Assembly (NCBI GenBank): GCA_026826555.1
Contig: JAKSZT010033425.1
Location: forward strand, 1,279 to 65,278
Reading direction: 5' to 3'
DNA: 64,000 nucleotides
Origin: Tolypeutes matacus
Taxonomy: Eukaryota; Chordata; Mammalia; Cingulata; Chlamyphoridae
The notes under the pieces are model-generated. The model did no database searches, had not been told where the DNA came from, and saw nothing but the letters and a program-made list of their open reading frames with translations. Numbering within the stretch: position 1 is the stretch's first letter; every line of letters starts with the position of its first letter. Below are positions 34,376 through 47,429 of the stretch, in pieces. A program made the position numbers and the translations under genes.

Positions 34376-35515
34376 TTTTGCCTTAAAAATGTTTAATTAT
34401 GGTATTGTTTAACCATTACTCCTTTTAGTTCTCTTAATTTTACTTTCTTTATCATGATTTTGTATTATTATGCCCATAAATTTGTTATGGAATTTATTTG
34501 AATCAACATTTCAAAAGGAACTTGATAAAGTGTTATGTTAAAAATGACTATTTCAATTAAGGAATAGGTTTCCAAGTTGAATCTTATACAATGTGGTATT
34601 GATTGAAGTGTGAAGAATAAAATTGAAGAATTTCTGTTTAAATGTATTGTGCTGACACTTTATTAAATAACATTACTATTTACACATTGCTTGCTAAACA
34701 ATGCTTTTCTACAACATAAACATAATAAAGTATAAATGCACAGTCCTATAGGTGGGAACATAGTATTATTTTACTGAAAATCCTTTGTAATAAAAAGAAC
34801 ATTTTCAGGCAGAGTAAGAGTTTACCGAGTAATAAATCTGATCATTTAACTATCACATCACTACCTTGTAATAATAATCTTAGAATTAACAGATGTGAGA
34901 GTACTGGTTGTAGTGACAATCATTTACCAGTTTACCTACCTAGAAATTGGAACTGTAATATTTTATTGACTTTTTCTGCAAGATTGCATATGCTTGGGAA
35001 ATTATCCGGGATGGCAGCCCATTTTTCATCCACTGGAGAGTACTGTGACCAATACAATTGTTATTATAGGGATATGGTCCATAACATATGAGACACCAAG
35101 AAGAAAGACTACTTAAATACATAATTTCATGATTTTATCTTCAAAATATATTGAAAGGAAGTATTGGAAGCAATGTATGTGGAACTAGAGAAAAAACATT
35201 TATTTTCCTTGAAATAGAGATTTTAATGTCTGCAATTTATAATCTTAAATTTCTTAAGAAATTTAAGGATTTCTTAAGAAATCCTAAAATTTCTTGACAT
35301 AGCAGTGATTTTCATTTTATAAATATTAATATTTGCATTGAGTAAAAATCATTATTTAAAATTTATACTGCCACATTAAAATAGGTACATTACCATTGAT
35401 CTCTTTCACGAACCGCAGCTTTCTTAGAGTCTTCTTTTGCCTTCAGTCAATTCAGATTACTAAAATTGGAAATAAGAAAGAAACTTAATTTTGAATCATA
35501 TTTTACATCATGTCA
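34376..35515. other. AT-rich spacer before the OR pseudogene
   Basis: No gene or named repeat recognised. AT-rich. Confidence 0.5.
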
Positions 35516-36485
35516 TCAAAATGAGAATGGCTTCAAACAATTATCCTTTCTTTTTTTTTCTGGATAAATCATTCTTCTTATAACTCTCTTTATAGCCTCT
35601 TTTATCTGCTTGTTTCTGAAACTATAGATCATAGGTTTCAAGAAAGGAGGGACTGTAGAATAGAACATGAAGTGATCATGTCCTGAATTGAGTGTGAATA
35701 GGAAGTTAGGTTCACATACACAACATCGACTGAGCTGACAAAGACAGCCACCACGAGGAAGTTAGGGACACAGGTGGAAAAGTCCTTTTCTCACTCTTTC
35801 ATGGTTGGAAACTTAAGCACAGTAGAAAATATGTGAATGTAAAATTTGGTGATGAAGGCAAAGAAACCACCACCTATCATCATCACAGAGATAAAAATTA
35901 AAATTTCATTGCTGAAGGTATCAGATCAGGAGAGCTTCAGTAGAGAGGGGATATCACAGAAGAACTGAGGGACCACATGGGACTTACAGAAATTAAGTCA
36001 GAAAGTATTGCCAGTGTGGAATCCTGAGTAGGCCAGGCCACTGAGTACAGAGGCCAGAGTCATCAGGACACAGACACTAGGGTTCATGATCACAGGTAGT
36101 GGAGGGGCTGGCAGATGGCCACATAGCAGTCATGGGCCATGATGGTGAGGAACAGCAGCTCTACTGTAGCAAATGCAACCACAAAAAATATCTGAGCTGC
36201 ACATCCAACAATGGAGATCACCTTGTTGTCATGAAGGAAGATGACACATGCTTTGGGTATTATTACAGAAATGTAGCACATGTCCAAAATGGACAGATTC
36301 CTAATAAATAAATACATGGGGGTGTGGAGACTTTGTTGGAGCATGGTGACTGCGACAATGAGAAGGTTTCCCAAAAAAGTTGCCAAGTACATCAGTAGAA
36401 ATAGCATGGCCTGTAAGACTCTGAACTCCCAGACATCAGAAAACCTTGTAAGAAGGAATTCAGTCATTGTGGTAGAGTTGGGCAT
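35516..36485 (-). pseudogene. Olfactory receptor pseudogene, OR14-like
   Basis: Decayed single-exon odorant receptor of the seven-transmembrane G-protein-coupled family. I place the start at 36485, where MPNSTTMTEFLL begins, with the N-glycosylation site NST typical of OR N-termini. TM1 has the GN pair (FLGNLL), followed by SLHTPMYLFIRNLS, and the region before TM3-IC2 reads IMAHDCYVAICQPLHY, where DRY has become DCY. Breaks: one base is missing after LHY near 36095; TGA stops follow at 36000-35998, 35928-35926 (where the family has Cys) and 35793-35791; a second register change lies near 35665 before a PPFLKPMIYSFRN TM7 end. The NST..TEFLL start and PPFL.P.IYSFRN end resemble OR14 receptors. 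A tidy coding length of about 320 codons fits the family. Confidence 0.88.
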
Positions 36486-36489
36486 CTTA

Positions 36490-37590
36490 GAAAAATTGGC
36501 CTTGGTCATGGAAAGACAGACCAATAATCCCTTAAAAGAAAAAAGGAAAATCAAGATGGAGAATAAATTAATCTAAATATATTCATCATCTCACATTAAT
36601 CCAATTTTAGTCTCTCTAGTTTATTTTTGATTAGTATGATATAACATAATGTTTCCTCATGCTCTTTAGTCTCCCTGCTTGTGAAACTTATTTCCAGGAT
36701 AGGAGTAGCAGTAAAATATAATCTTTAAAAGTTTGTGCCTATGTTTGTATATATATTTCTATCACTTACTAGTTATAAAATGGATCTATTAGAAGTTAAA
36801 GGATTGCCTGAAAGATTAAATATTTCATATAGGTAATTTCTTTGCATCCCTGTGTCATTAGTAATATTCACAGAATGTTAATATTTATGGTTATATGAGA
36901 TGACAAAACAGAATCTGAGCAAAGATAGAAGGGTACTATATATTCAGGACCTCTAAATTTTTATAATCAATTATGATCCATTCCTTGGCAACCAGGTAGA
37001 AAATGTTTTAATCTTCACTTCACCTACTATGAATTTTACACTGATTCATTTGAAAATTAAGCTTTAAAATGTCCACTCTCTGATGATCATATATTCACTG
37101 GCTATATATATAATTGACCTAACATCTGTTAATATATTTATTTTTATTTTATTATTTTATTCTTCAACATATCCTTGTCAATTCTTAATAGTTTCCTAGA
37201 TATTTTCTAGCTTCATTATGTTTGTTCAATATCCTAGATAAAATAAGCAACCAAGTGAACTATATTAGCACCACCTTTCATTTATTTTTTATTTTTTTGA
37301 TAATTTACCTTATTCACTTATTATGTACTTCAATTCTCATTTCAACTCTGAAAATTGGGAAGCAAAATATGCGAAAAAAAGATTGGGTAACTGAATGTTC
37401 AAGGACATTTAGTAAACCATGTAAATGTCAGTGGAAGGGTGATCATTCAATGTCAGATTTGTCTGTTCAGAAAATGCCACAAGGAGCATTTTCCCCAGCA
37501 TGACTCCTGATCCTACTGAGATTCAATAGTTCCCACCACACCAATCCAAAATCTTCATTCAGACTCAGTATTCACTAGTATGGCAACATT
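36490..37590. other. AT-rich spacer, nothing recognised
   Basis: No gene or named repeat recognised. The plus-strand frame at 37222-37503 lacks known motifs. Confidence 0.5.
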
Positions 37591-37594
37591 CAAT

Positions 37595-37740
37595 CTTTTT
37601 TTTTTTTTAATTAATTAATTTATTTATTATTTTTTTTATTATGGGTAAAAATCAAAATTCTCACAATATATACAAACATTTGCAAAATGATATATAAATA
37701 TATATGCATATATGTGTATTTGCTTACTTTTGAGTAAGGT
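37595..37740 (-). mobile_element. Minimal LINE-1 insertion: terminal module C only
   Basis: On the minus strand this is the C module of the younger LINE-1 (AAGCAAATACACATATATGC, TATATATCATTTTGCAAATG, GATTTTTACCCATAATAAA) followed by an A-rich tail, which is the T-rich run at 37597-37620 on this strand. It is a very strongly 5'-truncated retrotransposition. I did not find a clean target duplication. Confidence 0.7.
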
Positions 37741-38961
37741 CAAGAATATTAAAACATGAGGCAATATAGAAAATAGTTGTGAACAGTTCTCATGGACCAC
37801 CTAATAATGAATACATAGGAAATCAGTGGAGAGATATTTTAGCTCTGGATCACTGTGATTTAAAGTGGATCCAAAAATTGGGGTCTCATGAATCCTGCAG
37901 TATTCATAAAGATTGAATGTCCTAATCTGGGTAATGACTAATTTGAACCAATGTCCCAGCTCTGCAACTCAGCTACACTGCCAAATTCCCCCTATCTCTC
38001 TTACTTTCCCAATGCCCCTACACACCTTGTAAAATTGTGATAAAAAAAAATCTGAATCTGGGATTGTTAACACAATTCTATTTTAAAGGATAAAAACACT
38101 GTCTTTTATACTGTTTTATTATTTTCAGACTCAGTATTCACTCAGTATTTTAAATTAGTAGGCCTGTGGATTTCTGTCCTGCAAGTTGACTTACTGGTGG
38201 TTGTGATAGTCATTAAATTATGCTTGTATTATGTTATTTATTAGCTAAAGACCACTGGGAAGAAACACCTTATTTCTTTAATATTATGTCCCTAAATATG
38301 TTAATTGCATGTCTCTCATTTATGATGCAGTATGAAATTTCACCTGTATTAAAAGGGCCAGGAGTAAATGACTTTTTTGTTCAAGACAGCTGTAGAGTTT
38401 GGAGTTTATGCTGAAATTTGTCAAATAGTCCTTCCTCAATTATACCTGTGAAAAACACAAAAAATAAATTGATTTCCCCCAAATATATATATATATATAA
38501 AGAGAGAACATTAACATCTCTTTGAAATAGCCTAATAAGAAAAGAAAACGAAACTACAAACCTTCACTGAAGGGTTTAAAAGATTGCCTTAAAGAAGGTG
38601 TGGCTAAATGGAGTCTCATATCACCTGTCCCTATAAGGAGATAATTATTTTCAAAGTATAACTTCTTCTCTTATTACTTTATAATTTTAACATCAAAATA
38701 ACTATCTCAAAAAATTATATAGTGGAAAAAATAATGGAAATATGTATATGTGAAACCTAGTTCACATCAAAATTGAAACAACTGGTGCTAACACATGCAT
38801 AAACAAATAAATAAACAAAGTCCAAACAATTCTTGCTATAAAAAGAAATTTTATATGCATTAAAAATATCTAAAACCAATAGATAAACTATTATTAAAAT
38901 TTTACTTTTACAATTTTAATTTGTAAAAGATCAAGTTAGATCCTTGCATTATTTGCTGTAT
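37741..38961. other. AT-rich spacer
   Basis: No gene or named repeat recognised. A TA run lies near 38487-38503. The plus-strand frame at 38220-38414 is hydrophobic but unlike any family I recognise. Confidence 0.5.
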
Positions 38962-38978
38962 AAAAGTGTATAAGCAGG

Positions 38979-41900
38979 AGGTTTACAGGAAATAGAAAGG
39001 GAGAAGAAGATTGTGAGGCAATACCTATATGGACATAATCTATGCTAAAGTGAAAGCGTGTAGTTGCATATTGAAAGGATATGACAGGCAGGTAATGATA
39101 TTATTGAGTTGGGTGGTACAGATTTGACATGTGGGTAGATTGGGAAGCGAGGTTTGGAAGGGAACTGAGAGGAGGCTTGGGAGAGGGACCACATGAACAC
39201 TGGGGATTTGTGAGTATGAGGTTGAAAGTACAGAGGTGGGAATGCTCTTATGGCAACATGACAAGGAAGGGTTACTGGTTTAGGGTGTTGGATAGGGGCA
39301 GGGCATTCGGGACAGGGTGTACCTGCAGCAGGCTTCAAGGGAGGATGCGAGTGATCATTCTGTCATAATGTGTTGTATTAGTGGGTGCAGACCCACATAA
39401 TGAGTGGGAAGAAGTTGGACCCCACCCTTGGGAGGACTGATTAGTTCACAAATAGACAGGTGGGAGTCTCTCGAGGGCATGGGCAGTTCCTAATAGGGGA
39501 GGACAAACCAGTGTGTCAAGACCTCAATGTTGTTGCATGTAACTTTAAACTTCATTCCAAGGAATGAAGACAAGGGATCACTGTGGGCCCCGAGGGGAGG
39601 GGGTGGGAGAAATAGAACAGATCGAACAGGGGATATTTAATGAGCAGTGGAAGTGTTCTACATGATCTTACAATGATGGACACAGGACATGGCAAATATC
39701 ATCAAAATTTATAAAAGTGTATGGCCTAAAATGTAAACCATAATGTAAACCATGTTTAGTAGCTATGTTTCACTATTTGTATATCAGTTATAACAAGGCT
39801 ACCATCCCCATATAAAAAGGTATTAATATGGGGGGGGAGGAAAGAGGGAGGATGTTGGGTATATGAGAGTCTCCTGTACTCTGTATGTGACTTTGGTGTG
39901 ACCTAAAACTTCTTTGCAAACAAAATGAAAAATAGTGAGACAGTGGGGATTGAGTGGGTGAAGGTGCCACGGTACAGAAAGGATACCAGATATTGTGGTG
40001 ATGCAAGGCAAAATGTCGAAAAAATTTTTTTAAAAANNNNNNNNNNNNNNNNNNNNNNNNNNNNNNNNNNNNNNNNNNNNNNNNNNNNNNNNNNNNNNNN
40101 NNNNNNNNNNNNNNNNNNNNNNNNNNNNNNNNNNNNNNNNNNNNNNNNNNNNNNNNNNNNNNNNNNNNNNNNNNNNNNNNNNNNNNNNNNNNNNNNNNNN
40201 NNNNNNNNNNNNNNNNNNNNNNNNNNNNNNNNNNNNNNNNNNNNNNNNNNNNNNNNNNNNNNNNNNNNNNNNNNNNNNNNNNNNNNNNNNNNNNNNNNNN
40301 NNNNNNNNNNNNNNNNNNNNNNNNNNNNNNNNNNNNNNNNNNNNNNNNNNNNNNNNNNNNNNNNNNNNNNNNNNNNNNNNNNNNNNNNNNNNNNNNNNNN
40401 NNNNNNNNNNNNNNNNNNNNNNNNNNNNNNNNNNNNTATTTTTTAATATTCCAATCTTTTAATTTAATTTAATTTTTATTTTTTTTTAATTTTTATTTAT
40501 TTTATTTCTTATATTTGATCTTATCATTATTGGTTCATTTTCCTATTAATTGTATTTGGCTATTTCAATGGCTTCATTTTTGAAGAAGCTTTGGATCACA
40601 GAAGGGTTACAACTGGGGTGGGGGAGGATCGTTTATGTGGGATGTCAGTGATGGGAGGAAGTTCACCTGAACATACATATAAGGGATATAAGAATGTTCA
40701 GATGTTCACGAGGCATTGTTACAGGGGATGGAGACTCACACAGTAACCGAGAGAATACTGAATTCCCATCCTGGAGAGCTCTGCCATAATCTATAAGTGA
40801 GTAGCAACAGTAACCCAAGTGAAGGGGCAGTGACTGGTGAAGGATGATGATCCATCAATGGGCCCTTGATATTGATGACTAGGCTTATGAGCCTTTGTTC
40901 CTAAAATTGAAACTTAGCCTATTGTCATAGGGTGCTTAAAGGTTGCCTCCTGAGAGCCTCCTTGTTGCTCAAATGTGGCCTCTCTCTAAGCCAAACTCAG
41001 CATATGAATGCATTACCTACCCACCAGCATGGGACATGACTCCCAGAGATGAGCCTCCCTGGCACCAGCACTCAGTGCAAATGGAAAAGGACCTCAAATA
41101 CAAGGGGGGAAAGGTAAAGACAAATGATTTTTTATGGCTAAGAGACTTCAAAGTAAGTCAGGAGGTCATCCCAGAGGTAACGCTTATGCACATCTCAGCA
41201 GGATCGCATAGACTGCCAAAGTGGATACTACCCCAAAAAAGTGGGGCTCCTGAGGGCTCTGGAGACACCTAGGTCCTGTGATCAGGGTGGATAGCTATGG
41301 AGTTTGGTGCCTTGCCAGTGGGCCCTACTTTGAAGTCTGAGCCCCTGAGAGTGGCAGAGTTGGACTCAATTATTTCTTCCCTGCACATGGCTCATTTGTC
41401 CCTTCTATTTAAACCTATACTTGGTGCTGGAGTTTGTTGGTATATGTCCAGAGACTAGAATCTTTGGGCTGTCCATGTGCCAGTTGGACCTGGAATCTCA
41501 GCAGAGTTGCAACACCCACTCTACAGCTCATTGAACTCACCCAGGACATCTGGTGGGGATATGATGATGAACAACCGCCATTGCAGGGAACGGAGAAAGT
41601 CTCCAGCTGCAGACAGGATAGTCCCATCCATCTTCCCCATGGGATATAAGCGCCCTCTCAATTGGAGGCAGAGTGGACATCACCATCCCAGAATCCTCGG
41701 GATTGGGGGAAGAACTATGGTCTAGAGTGGACTTACTAGTATTCTACTATAGACATATTGTGACTCTAGCAATGGAAGAAATTACAACAATGATGTGTAC
41801 TCAGTGGCCACTAGAGGCTCTGGGGGCAGGGAGAGGGAAAAACAGTTGTAATACAGGGGCTTTTTCAGGACTTGGGAATCATCCTGAGTGACATTGCAGC

Positions 41901-42148
41901 TACAGGTATAGGCCATTTTATATCATCACATAACATGCAGAACTGTATGGGAGAGAGTGTAGACTGCAATGTGAGCTATGGTCCACATTGGCAAAGCCCT
42001 GGGATGCGTTTATCAGTTGCAATGAATGGGCCACACTAATGAAGGATGTTAATGTAGGAGGGTATGGGGGCTGTGGGGAGTGGGGCATATGGGAATCCCT
42101 GTATTTTTGTGTAACTTTTATGTAATCTAATTAAAAATAAAGTTTAAA
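38979..42148 (+). mobile_element. 5'-truncated LINE-1, modules A and B, with 17-bp target duplication
   Basis: The direct repeat AAAAGTGTATAAGCAGG lies at 38962-38978 and 42149-42165. Between them are module A (38979-40020), an assembly gap, and module B (40437-42148), ending with ATTAAAAATAAAGTTTAAAAA, a usable polyadenylation signal and tail. Truncation occurred inside module A, so no ORF2 is present. Unlike the copy at 21067-21521 it has no terminal module C. The intact 17-bp duplication proves that A and B moved together as one transcript. Confidence 0.9.
40037..40436. other. Assembly gap (400 N)
   Basis: Exactly 400 undetermined bases, a round size that may be an estimate. It lies at the T/A-rich junction between modules A and B of the LINE-1 copy. 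The reading frame that passes through it is meaningless. Confidence 1.
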
Positions 42149-42165
42149 AAAAGTGTATAAGCAGG

Positions 42166-43520
42166 TTAAATAACTAAACAAAATATCAAGATCATTAAAA
42201 CATATAGGGAAATATTTATTTCATTTCAAAATGGGGAAATGTAATCCAAATATAAAGGACTATATTTTACTTTAGAGTAAAAAGTTTACTAAACAATATT
42301 TAAAGCTTTGGAATAATAGCATCAAAATGATTATATATCAGGTACTAATGGGAAAAATGTTTTCCACAATAAAAAACTCACATGTTTTTTTATTTTTTCA
42401 CAATAAAAAACGTTAATATTTGGTAATATTTACAAGTTATAAAACATTTATTCAATAGAATAAACTGCAAGAGAGGCAATTAGAAAGAATAATTTCAAAT
42501 GGAAAAAACATTCAAAATCACTCCCAATCATAAATTTGAAAATTAAAATTAAAATGAAGAAAGGAACACTACATTTATTTATTTATTAAATAGAGGATTT
42601 TAATGTACAGCCAGGCAAGATCACCTGAAGTCTCTGTCAGATAGTTTGGAGTATGTTCTTGTAGACTCTGAAATCCCAACTGTCCCATAAAGGAATGGAG
42701 AAAAATAACTGGCCACAAATTGAGCTGGAACCCCAGGACCTGGACAGTGAGACCATTTTCTTCCTCTTTCCTTAGCCCAGGAGATCTGGGGCATTAGATT
42801 CATTTCCTGATGGCTGGTCATTTCAATTCCATATTTTGCAACATCTCATTTTCCTTTATCTCCATTGGTTGAAGGTATGCCTTTCCCTTATTATATGAGT
42901 CTCCAGAGCATGTTTTCTAAGAAGGCAGATTTTGATTATTTTATTTGTATTACATATAAGTATGAAATTTTGCTCCAGGAGGCTGAATGAGAAGACTAGC
43001 CTTAGATGCAGAAAACAAGACAGTGAAATAAAACTTTTATTTAAAAGACCCACTGCCACTTACAAAAAGATGTTAGGTTTACTGTTCTTAGGGTTCTTAG
43101 GCTCTAAATTCCCTTAAACCAGCATATTCCCTAAATTTTGAACCCTCTCATTCTTTGCAACAGCAATTTTGACTGCCTTCCGTGAGTTCTACAGATATTT
43201 ACAATTCTTCATTTATTGTAGTTGTTTCTTTGTATACATAATTTGATGTTCATTTGGTGGTGACAGGGAAGTGGAATTGTGGATGCCGTGGCAGTACATG
43301 ACTGGAGACTTCCTATACCTAAGGTTAACATCAAAGCGAGGGATCTCCAGAAGGCCAATGCTGTCTGAGGGCTGTGTGTGCTCAAGAGCAATGAAGGCCA
43401 AACCTGGGAGTGTAATGAAAGTGAAGCTCTCAGTCAACACAATTTTTGTATCCTTTTGCCTTTGGTCAGAATTTTACTTCTCATTCTAAATTGTCTGGGT
43501 TGCATTAAGTATTGTAATAA
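42166..43520. other. Unassigned region
   Basis: AT-rich to 42590. Then 42600-43440 is less AT-rich and has minus-strand open frames (42821-42621, 43440-43213). The minus strand has AATAAA-like words around 43035 and 42590, which would fit a retrocopy or a decayed 3' end. No family recognised, so it is not called as a gene. Confidence 0.35.
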
Positions 43521-43524
43521 TTTA

Positions 43525-43640
43525 TCAGCAAGCTCATATTGAGTGTCTACTCATATATCTAGCATTGTGCTAAGAATTAGGGGTGCCAAAGAATAAAGAA
43601 ATGGCTGTGCAGTTTGGAGGTCACTGTGTGGTTTTGTAAA
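43525..43640 (+). repeat. Possible ancient mammalian repeat (MIR-like)
   Basis: CATATTGAGTGTCTACTCATATATCTAGCATTGTGCTAAGAATT resembles the TATTGAGCACCTACTATGTGCCAGGCACTGTGCTAGG word common in ancient mammalian repeats. Only this core is convincing. Confidence 0.4.
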
Positions 43641-43649
43641 CCATCATTC

Positions 43650-46209
43650 AGGCTGAGAATATTAGTTAAGTTGGGTAGTATGCAGAGAGAAGTAGTAAAA
43701 GACACCACCAGCACAGGGCAAGGTTCACAAACACTAATCTGGGATCAAGAAAGCCTTCATCCAAAAAGAGATTTCAGATCTTGGGTTTAACAATTGAAGG
43801 GAAATTGGGTCATCTCTTACTGACTCACTCCAGTTTCCACATTAACTTTTATATAGGATTATAATGAGAAATAGAAACCCCATAATATAACATGTTGTAG
43901 AATTAAAGTGTAAATGGACACATACATCCCAAATGGTTAATAGTTTTTTCCTTTGTATTTGCATGTGGGAGTGTATATAATTTCACAAAGCAATTGTTTT
44001 ACTTTTATAATTATATAAAGAAACCAAAAGCATGTATCAAAAATACCTTGGATTTTTAAAGTGTAGGAGAGAATCTAAAGCAGAGAGGTCACATGTTTGT
44101 AGCCTCAAGTATGTTTGCACACCTTTCTTTAGGGTATTTTTATGGATTGAGGAAGACCAAATGGGTGGCCAGGACTCATATGGGGACACTGCTCATAGTG
44201 GTTCTTGGTATTCCAGCAACCACTGAATTTCCTGAATTCTCCCTGGAAAAATAACCTGAACCTTTGATAACCTGTTTCCAACTATTTGGATTATTCAGGC
44301 TTTCTTCTGGCCTCCTATTTCAATTCAGGCTAAGATTCCAACAGCAGAATAATCTAATTTTCCTGTCTCATTCTTTCTTCTCAAATATCCCCCATGTAGA
44401 TCATACCCTGACCACAAGCTTAATAGACTGGCAATCCCTGCATCTTCTTGCTGCATGGACATGACTATTTATCTAACATGGTTATTATTAAGTTCTGAGT
44501 CTTAGAGAATTCTCTGGGCATTTAATGGATTAATTTTTCCAAAGTGGCTACTAACACATGACACAAGCTCATTAATGAAAGAAGTAGTCTTCTCTTTTCT
44601 TGGGCCATTTCATTTTTTCTGAGAATAGGTACACATCTTGCTATCACTGCCACCAACTGACTCTACTCAATAGCAGTCAGAGCTGCACATTAAGAATATT
44701 AGGCCCTCTGTTTCTGGGGCATAATTACCAAATAAAATATGCATTAACCCCAAATTCCTTTATATCCAGAAAGTAAAAAAAAAAAAATCAACTGTGTATT
44801 TTGTAAGGAAGCACATGGTAATATTATACTGTTGTCATATATCTGATTCTTGATACTGGAGAAAATAAAATGGACCCCAGTTGAATGAGATATTGCATGC
44901 TAACAATATTCTGAGAATGACCTTAGTGATATATGAACATCTGTAAAACTGGGAATTAGCAGTGATTCTTATTCCTCAATAAAAATAAGATTGTTAAGCA
45001 TGAAGTAGAAATTTTGTAAGTCTACATAACTGACTATATACAGAAAGACAGTTGTAAAATTAAGCATATAATTGTTTTGATGTAGAAAAACTCAACACTT
45101 TTTATCAAGGTCTATAATTTCTTGCACTGCAATGTTCCTAAAAGAAATAGAGGTCAGGGGATAATAATAATAAGTAACAATCAGGTATAGATAATATATT
45201 ATTTTCATTGAAGCGCCCTCACCTGGTGGACCAAGGCTTACTCTGCATCTAAGCATGTCCAGATGGTCAGTGGAGAACAGAACGTCCTGAGTCACCAAGG
45301 TCAGTGTGGTGTCTGGTGAGGATAGTGCTGGAGAGGTGGATGCAGCTAGCTGCCTCTGTCTGCGTGTGCATTCAGTATTGTGCAGGGTGGAACCCTGAAG
45401 CCCCCCTGGGACCATGAGATACTGTGCTCTGAGCTTCTGGAGACCCTGCTTGGGGAATATTTTTGCTACCTATAATTATAGAGTTTTATTTCCAGGAGCC
45501 ATTATCAATCTGTTTCTGAAAAAGTGTATGGACAGAGTAGAATGTATGATACTTCTAGCTTTATATTGACTCTCCAAGGAAGTTTATTTATGATCTGCTA
45601 AACTCAAAGCCTCTAAAAATGTTAATGATCTAGTTATGAACTTGAATATGTGAAAAATTTGTTTCATTGTCATATGCAATATCAATATCACAGAAAGAAC
45701 TTGCATAGAATACCTTTAGGTCAGCCTCCTTCCCCTCAGAGCACACCATTATCTATATTATAATACTATAAAGAAAGGTAGAAAATAAACATCTGAAATT
45801 CTTCGTACACTTTCACATGTATCCGTAAGACAATTTAAGGGAACAAAAGCAAATTTCAAGTATCATTAACAGAAACTAAATCCTCCACTCTTTCCAAAAT
45901 GTTTTATTCAATCATATCTGTCAATGACAAAGAAAACTCTAATTTTGAACAGGTGAGTTTATGCATAAATTGCACACTACCATATCATAAATTATTCTAC
46001 CCTAATCTTAATGACTACCTTAATATAATTTACTTAGCATGTATGAAATAATATAGTTTGCAAGATGTCATTTTTTGAGACAATATGATGATCTGAAAAT
46101 GTTCTTCAGAGTAAAGTATAATCAAAGACAGGAAAAAAAAGAGGAAGAATCCAAGGATATATATGAATGAGTTAATTATCACTCTTCTTATGTTTCCACA
46201 GTCACTAGC
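43650..46209. other. Spacer between repeats and the plus-strand OR pseudogene
   Basis: AT-rich for the most part. A more GC-rich island at 45205-45450 has a minus-strand open frame (45415-45092) followed by a CCAG/GTGAGG-like donor sequence at about 45222, but no family is recognisable. No named repeat was seen. Confidence 0.4.
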
Positions 46210-47105
46210 ATGCCTGAGAAATTTACAAATATGACAATCATAACAGAATTCTTGCTCATGGGATTTCCTCTTGACTGGTTGCTACAGAGACAGAATGCCA
46301 CACTTTTCTTCATCATTTAACTAACAACACTCACAGGGAACCTCCTCAGTATCAGCCTCACCACCCTTGACCAGCATCTCCTGGTCCCCATGTATTTCTT
46401 CCTGAGGAATTTGTCTTTAATGGATAAATGCTTCTTCTCCATCACTGTCTCCAAATCTGTCATGAACTCTGACTAACAGCCATTCCATCTTCCTTCTAAG
46501 ATGTGTCTCACATGGTTTTCTTGCTCTGTATTTTTCACTGGTACTGACTCTGCCCTGTTTACAGTCATGCCCAATGACCACTCTGCTGCCATTTGCCATC
46601 ATCTGCCCTAGGGTTCCGTAATGATTAGAGGTGTCCATGTGCAGAAGCGAACTGCATTGTGGTTCAGTTGTTATGTCTATGGCTCCATTCATTTGGCAGT
46701 TACCGTCTCTGTCAGTTTCTGTGAGTTGAACATTGAGCATCAGTTTTCCTGTGCTATTCCAACATTATTTACCATTTCTTGTTCTGGTGTGCATGTTTTA
46801 AAATATGCATTCACTTTTTATGGCTGGTTGCTGTTTTTCTTTCCTGTTTGTTATTTTAAGGGTTGTTTCCTCTGTTCACACTTTTGCCAGCATCATAAAA
46901 ATGCCATCTGGACAAGGTAGGTTCAAAAATTCCTCCAGCTGCATGCCCCATCTCACTGTTAGTGACCTTGTTCGTCTCTTCTGAAGTCATTACTTACTTC
47001 AGCTCTAACTCCAAGATTCCATCAACACTGGACATCTTTATGTCTGTGTTACACTCTCTTTTATCTCCCACCACAGCCTGAGTAACAGGGACATTTGTCT
47101 TTGAC
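46210..47105 (+). pseudogene. Olfactory receptor pseudogene, OR14-like
   Basis: Second decayed odorant receptor, on the opposite strand to the one at 35516-36485. Start MPEKFTNMTIITEFLLMGF at 46210. TM1 ends TLTGNLLSISLTTLDQHL, then PMYFFLRNLSLMDKCFFS and VSKSVMNS, each in the order usual for class II ORs. The DRY-equivalent region reads PNDHSAAICHHLP, so the motif is lost. The frame is kept to about 46920 but has three stops: TAA 46318-46320, TAA 46474-46476 and TAG 46609-46611. Near 46895 the register changes, after which SGQGRFKNSSSCMPHLTV and a LSNRDI end recall the family's intracellular loop 3 and C-terminus. Best resemblance is to OR14. It cannot encode a receptor. Confidence 0.87.
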
Positions 47106-47429
47106 AAAATGTTCAGTGTGAAAATGGTACCAAAATGGTAAATGTCTGAAATATCCTTGATTCCAATATCTACTACAGTGTATCAAATTATTTGGTGTAA
47201 AGGAATCTATCTTAATGTTATTAGTTACCTTCTAATCCATTGTTACTACTACAGAGATATTCCTTTTCTTATCCCCAGTATGCCTTTCCCCTTTTCCCTC
47301 CTGGTAAAATTGGATTGAGAAAGGTAATAGTTTTCCTGGTTTTGAAACAATGGTCTAGATGGAGATTGTTATGATGGTGAGGATGATGACATGCCTGTCA
47401 GTCTAAATTACTCATATGGTTTTTCTCAA

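Noticed and set aside
39925..40446. A 173-codon plus-strand frame
   Set aside because: Most of it is translated N from the assembly gap.
43209..43440. Two overlapping minus-strand frames in different registers
   Set aside because: They occupy the same bases, neither is recognisable, and an A-rich AATAAA nearby is not enough for a retrocopy call.
45092..45415. Minus-strand 107-codon frame followed by a CCAG/GTGAGG donor-like site
   Set aside because: Donor-like sequences are common by chance; no acceptor, partner exon or family similarity was seen.
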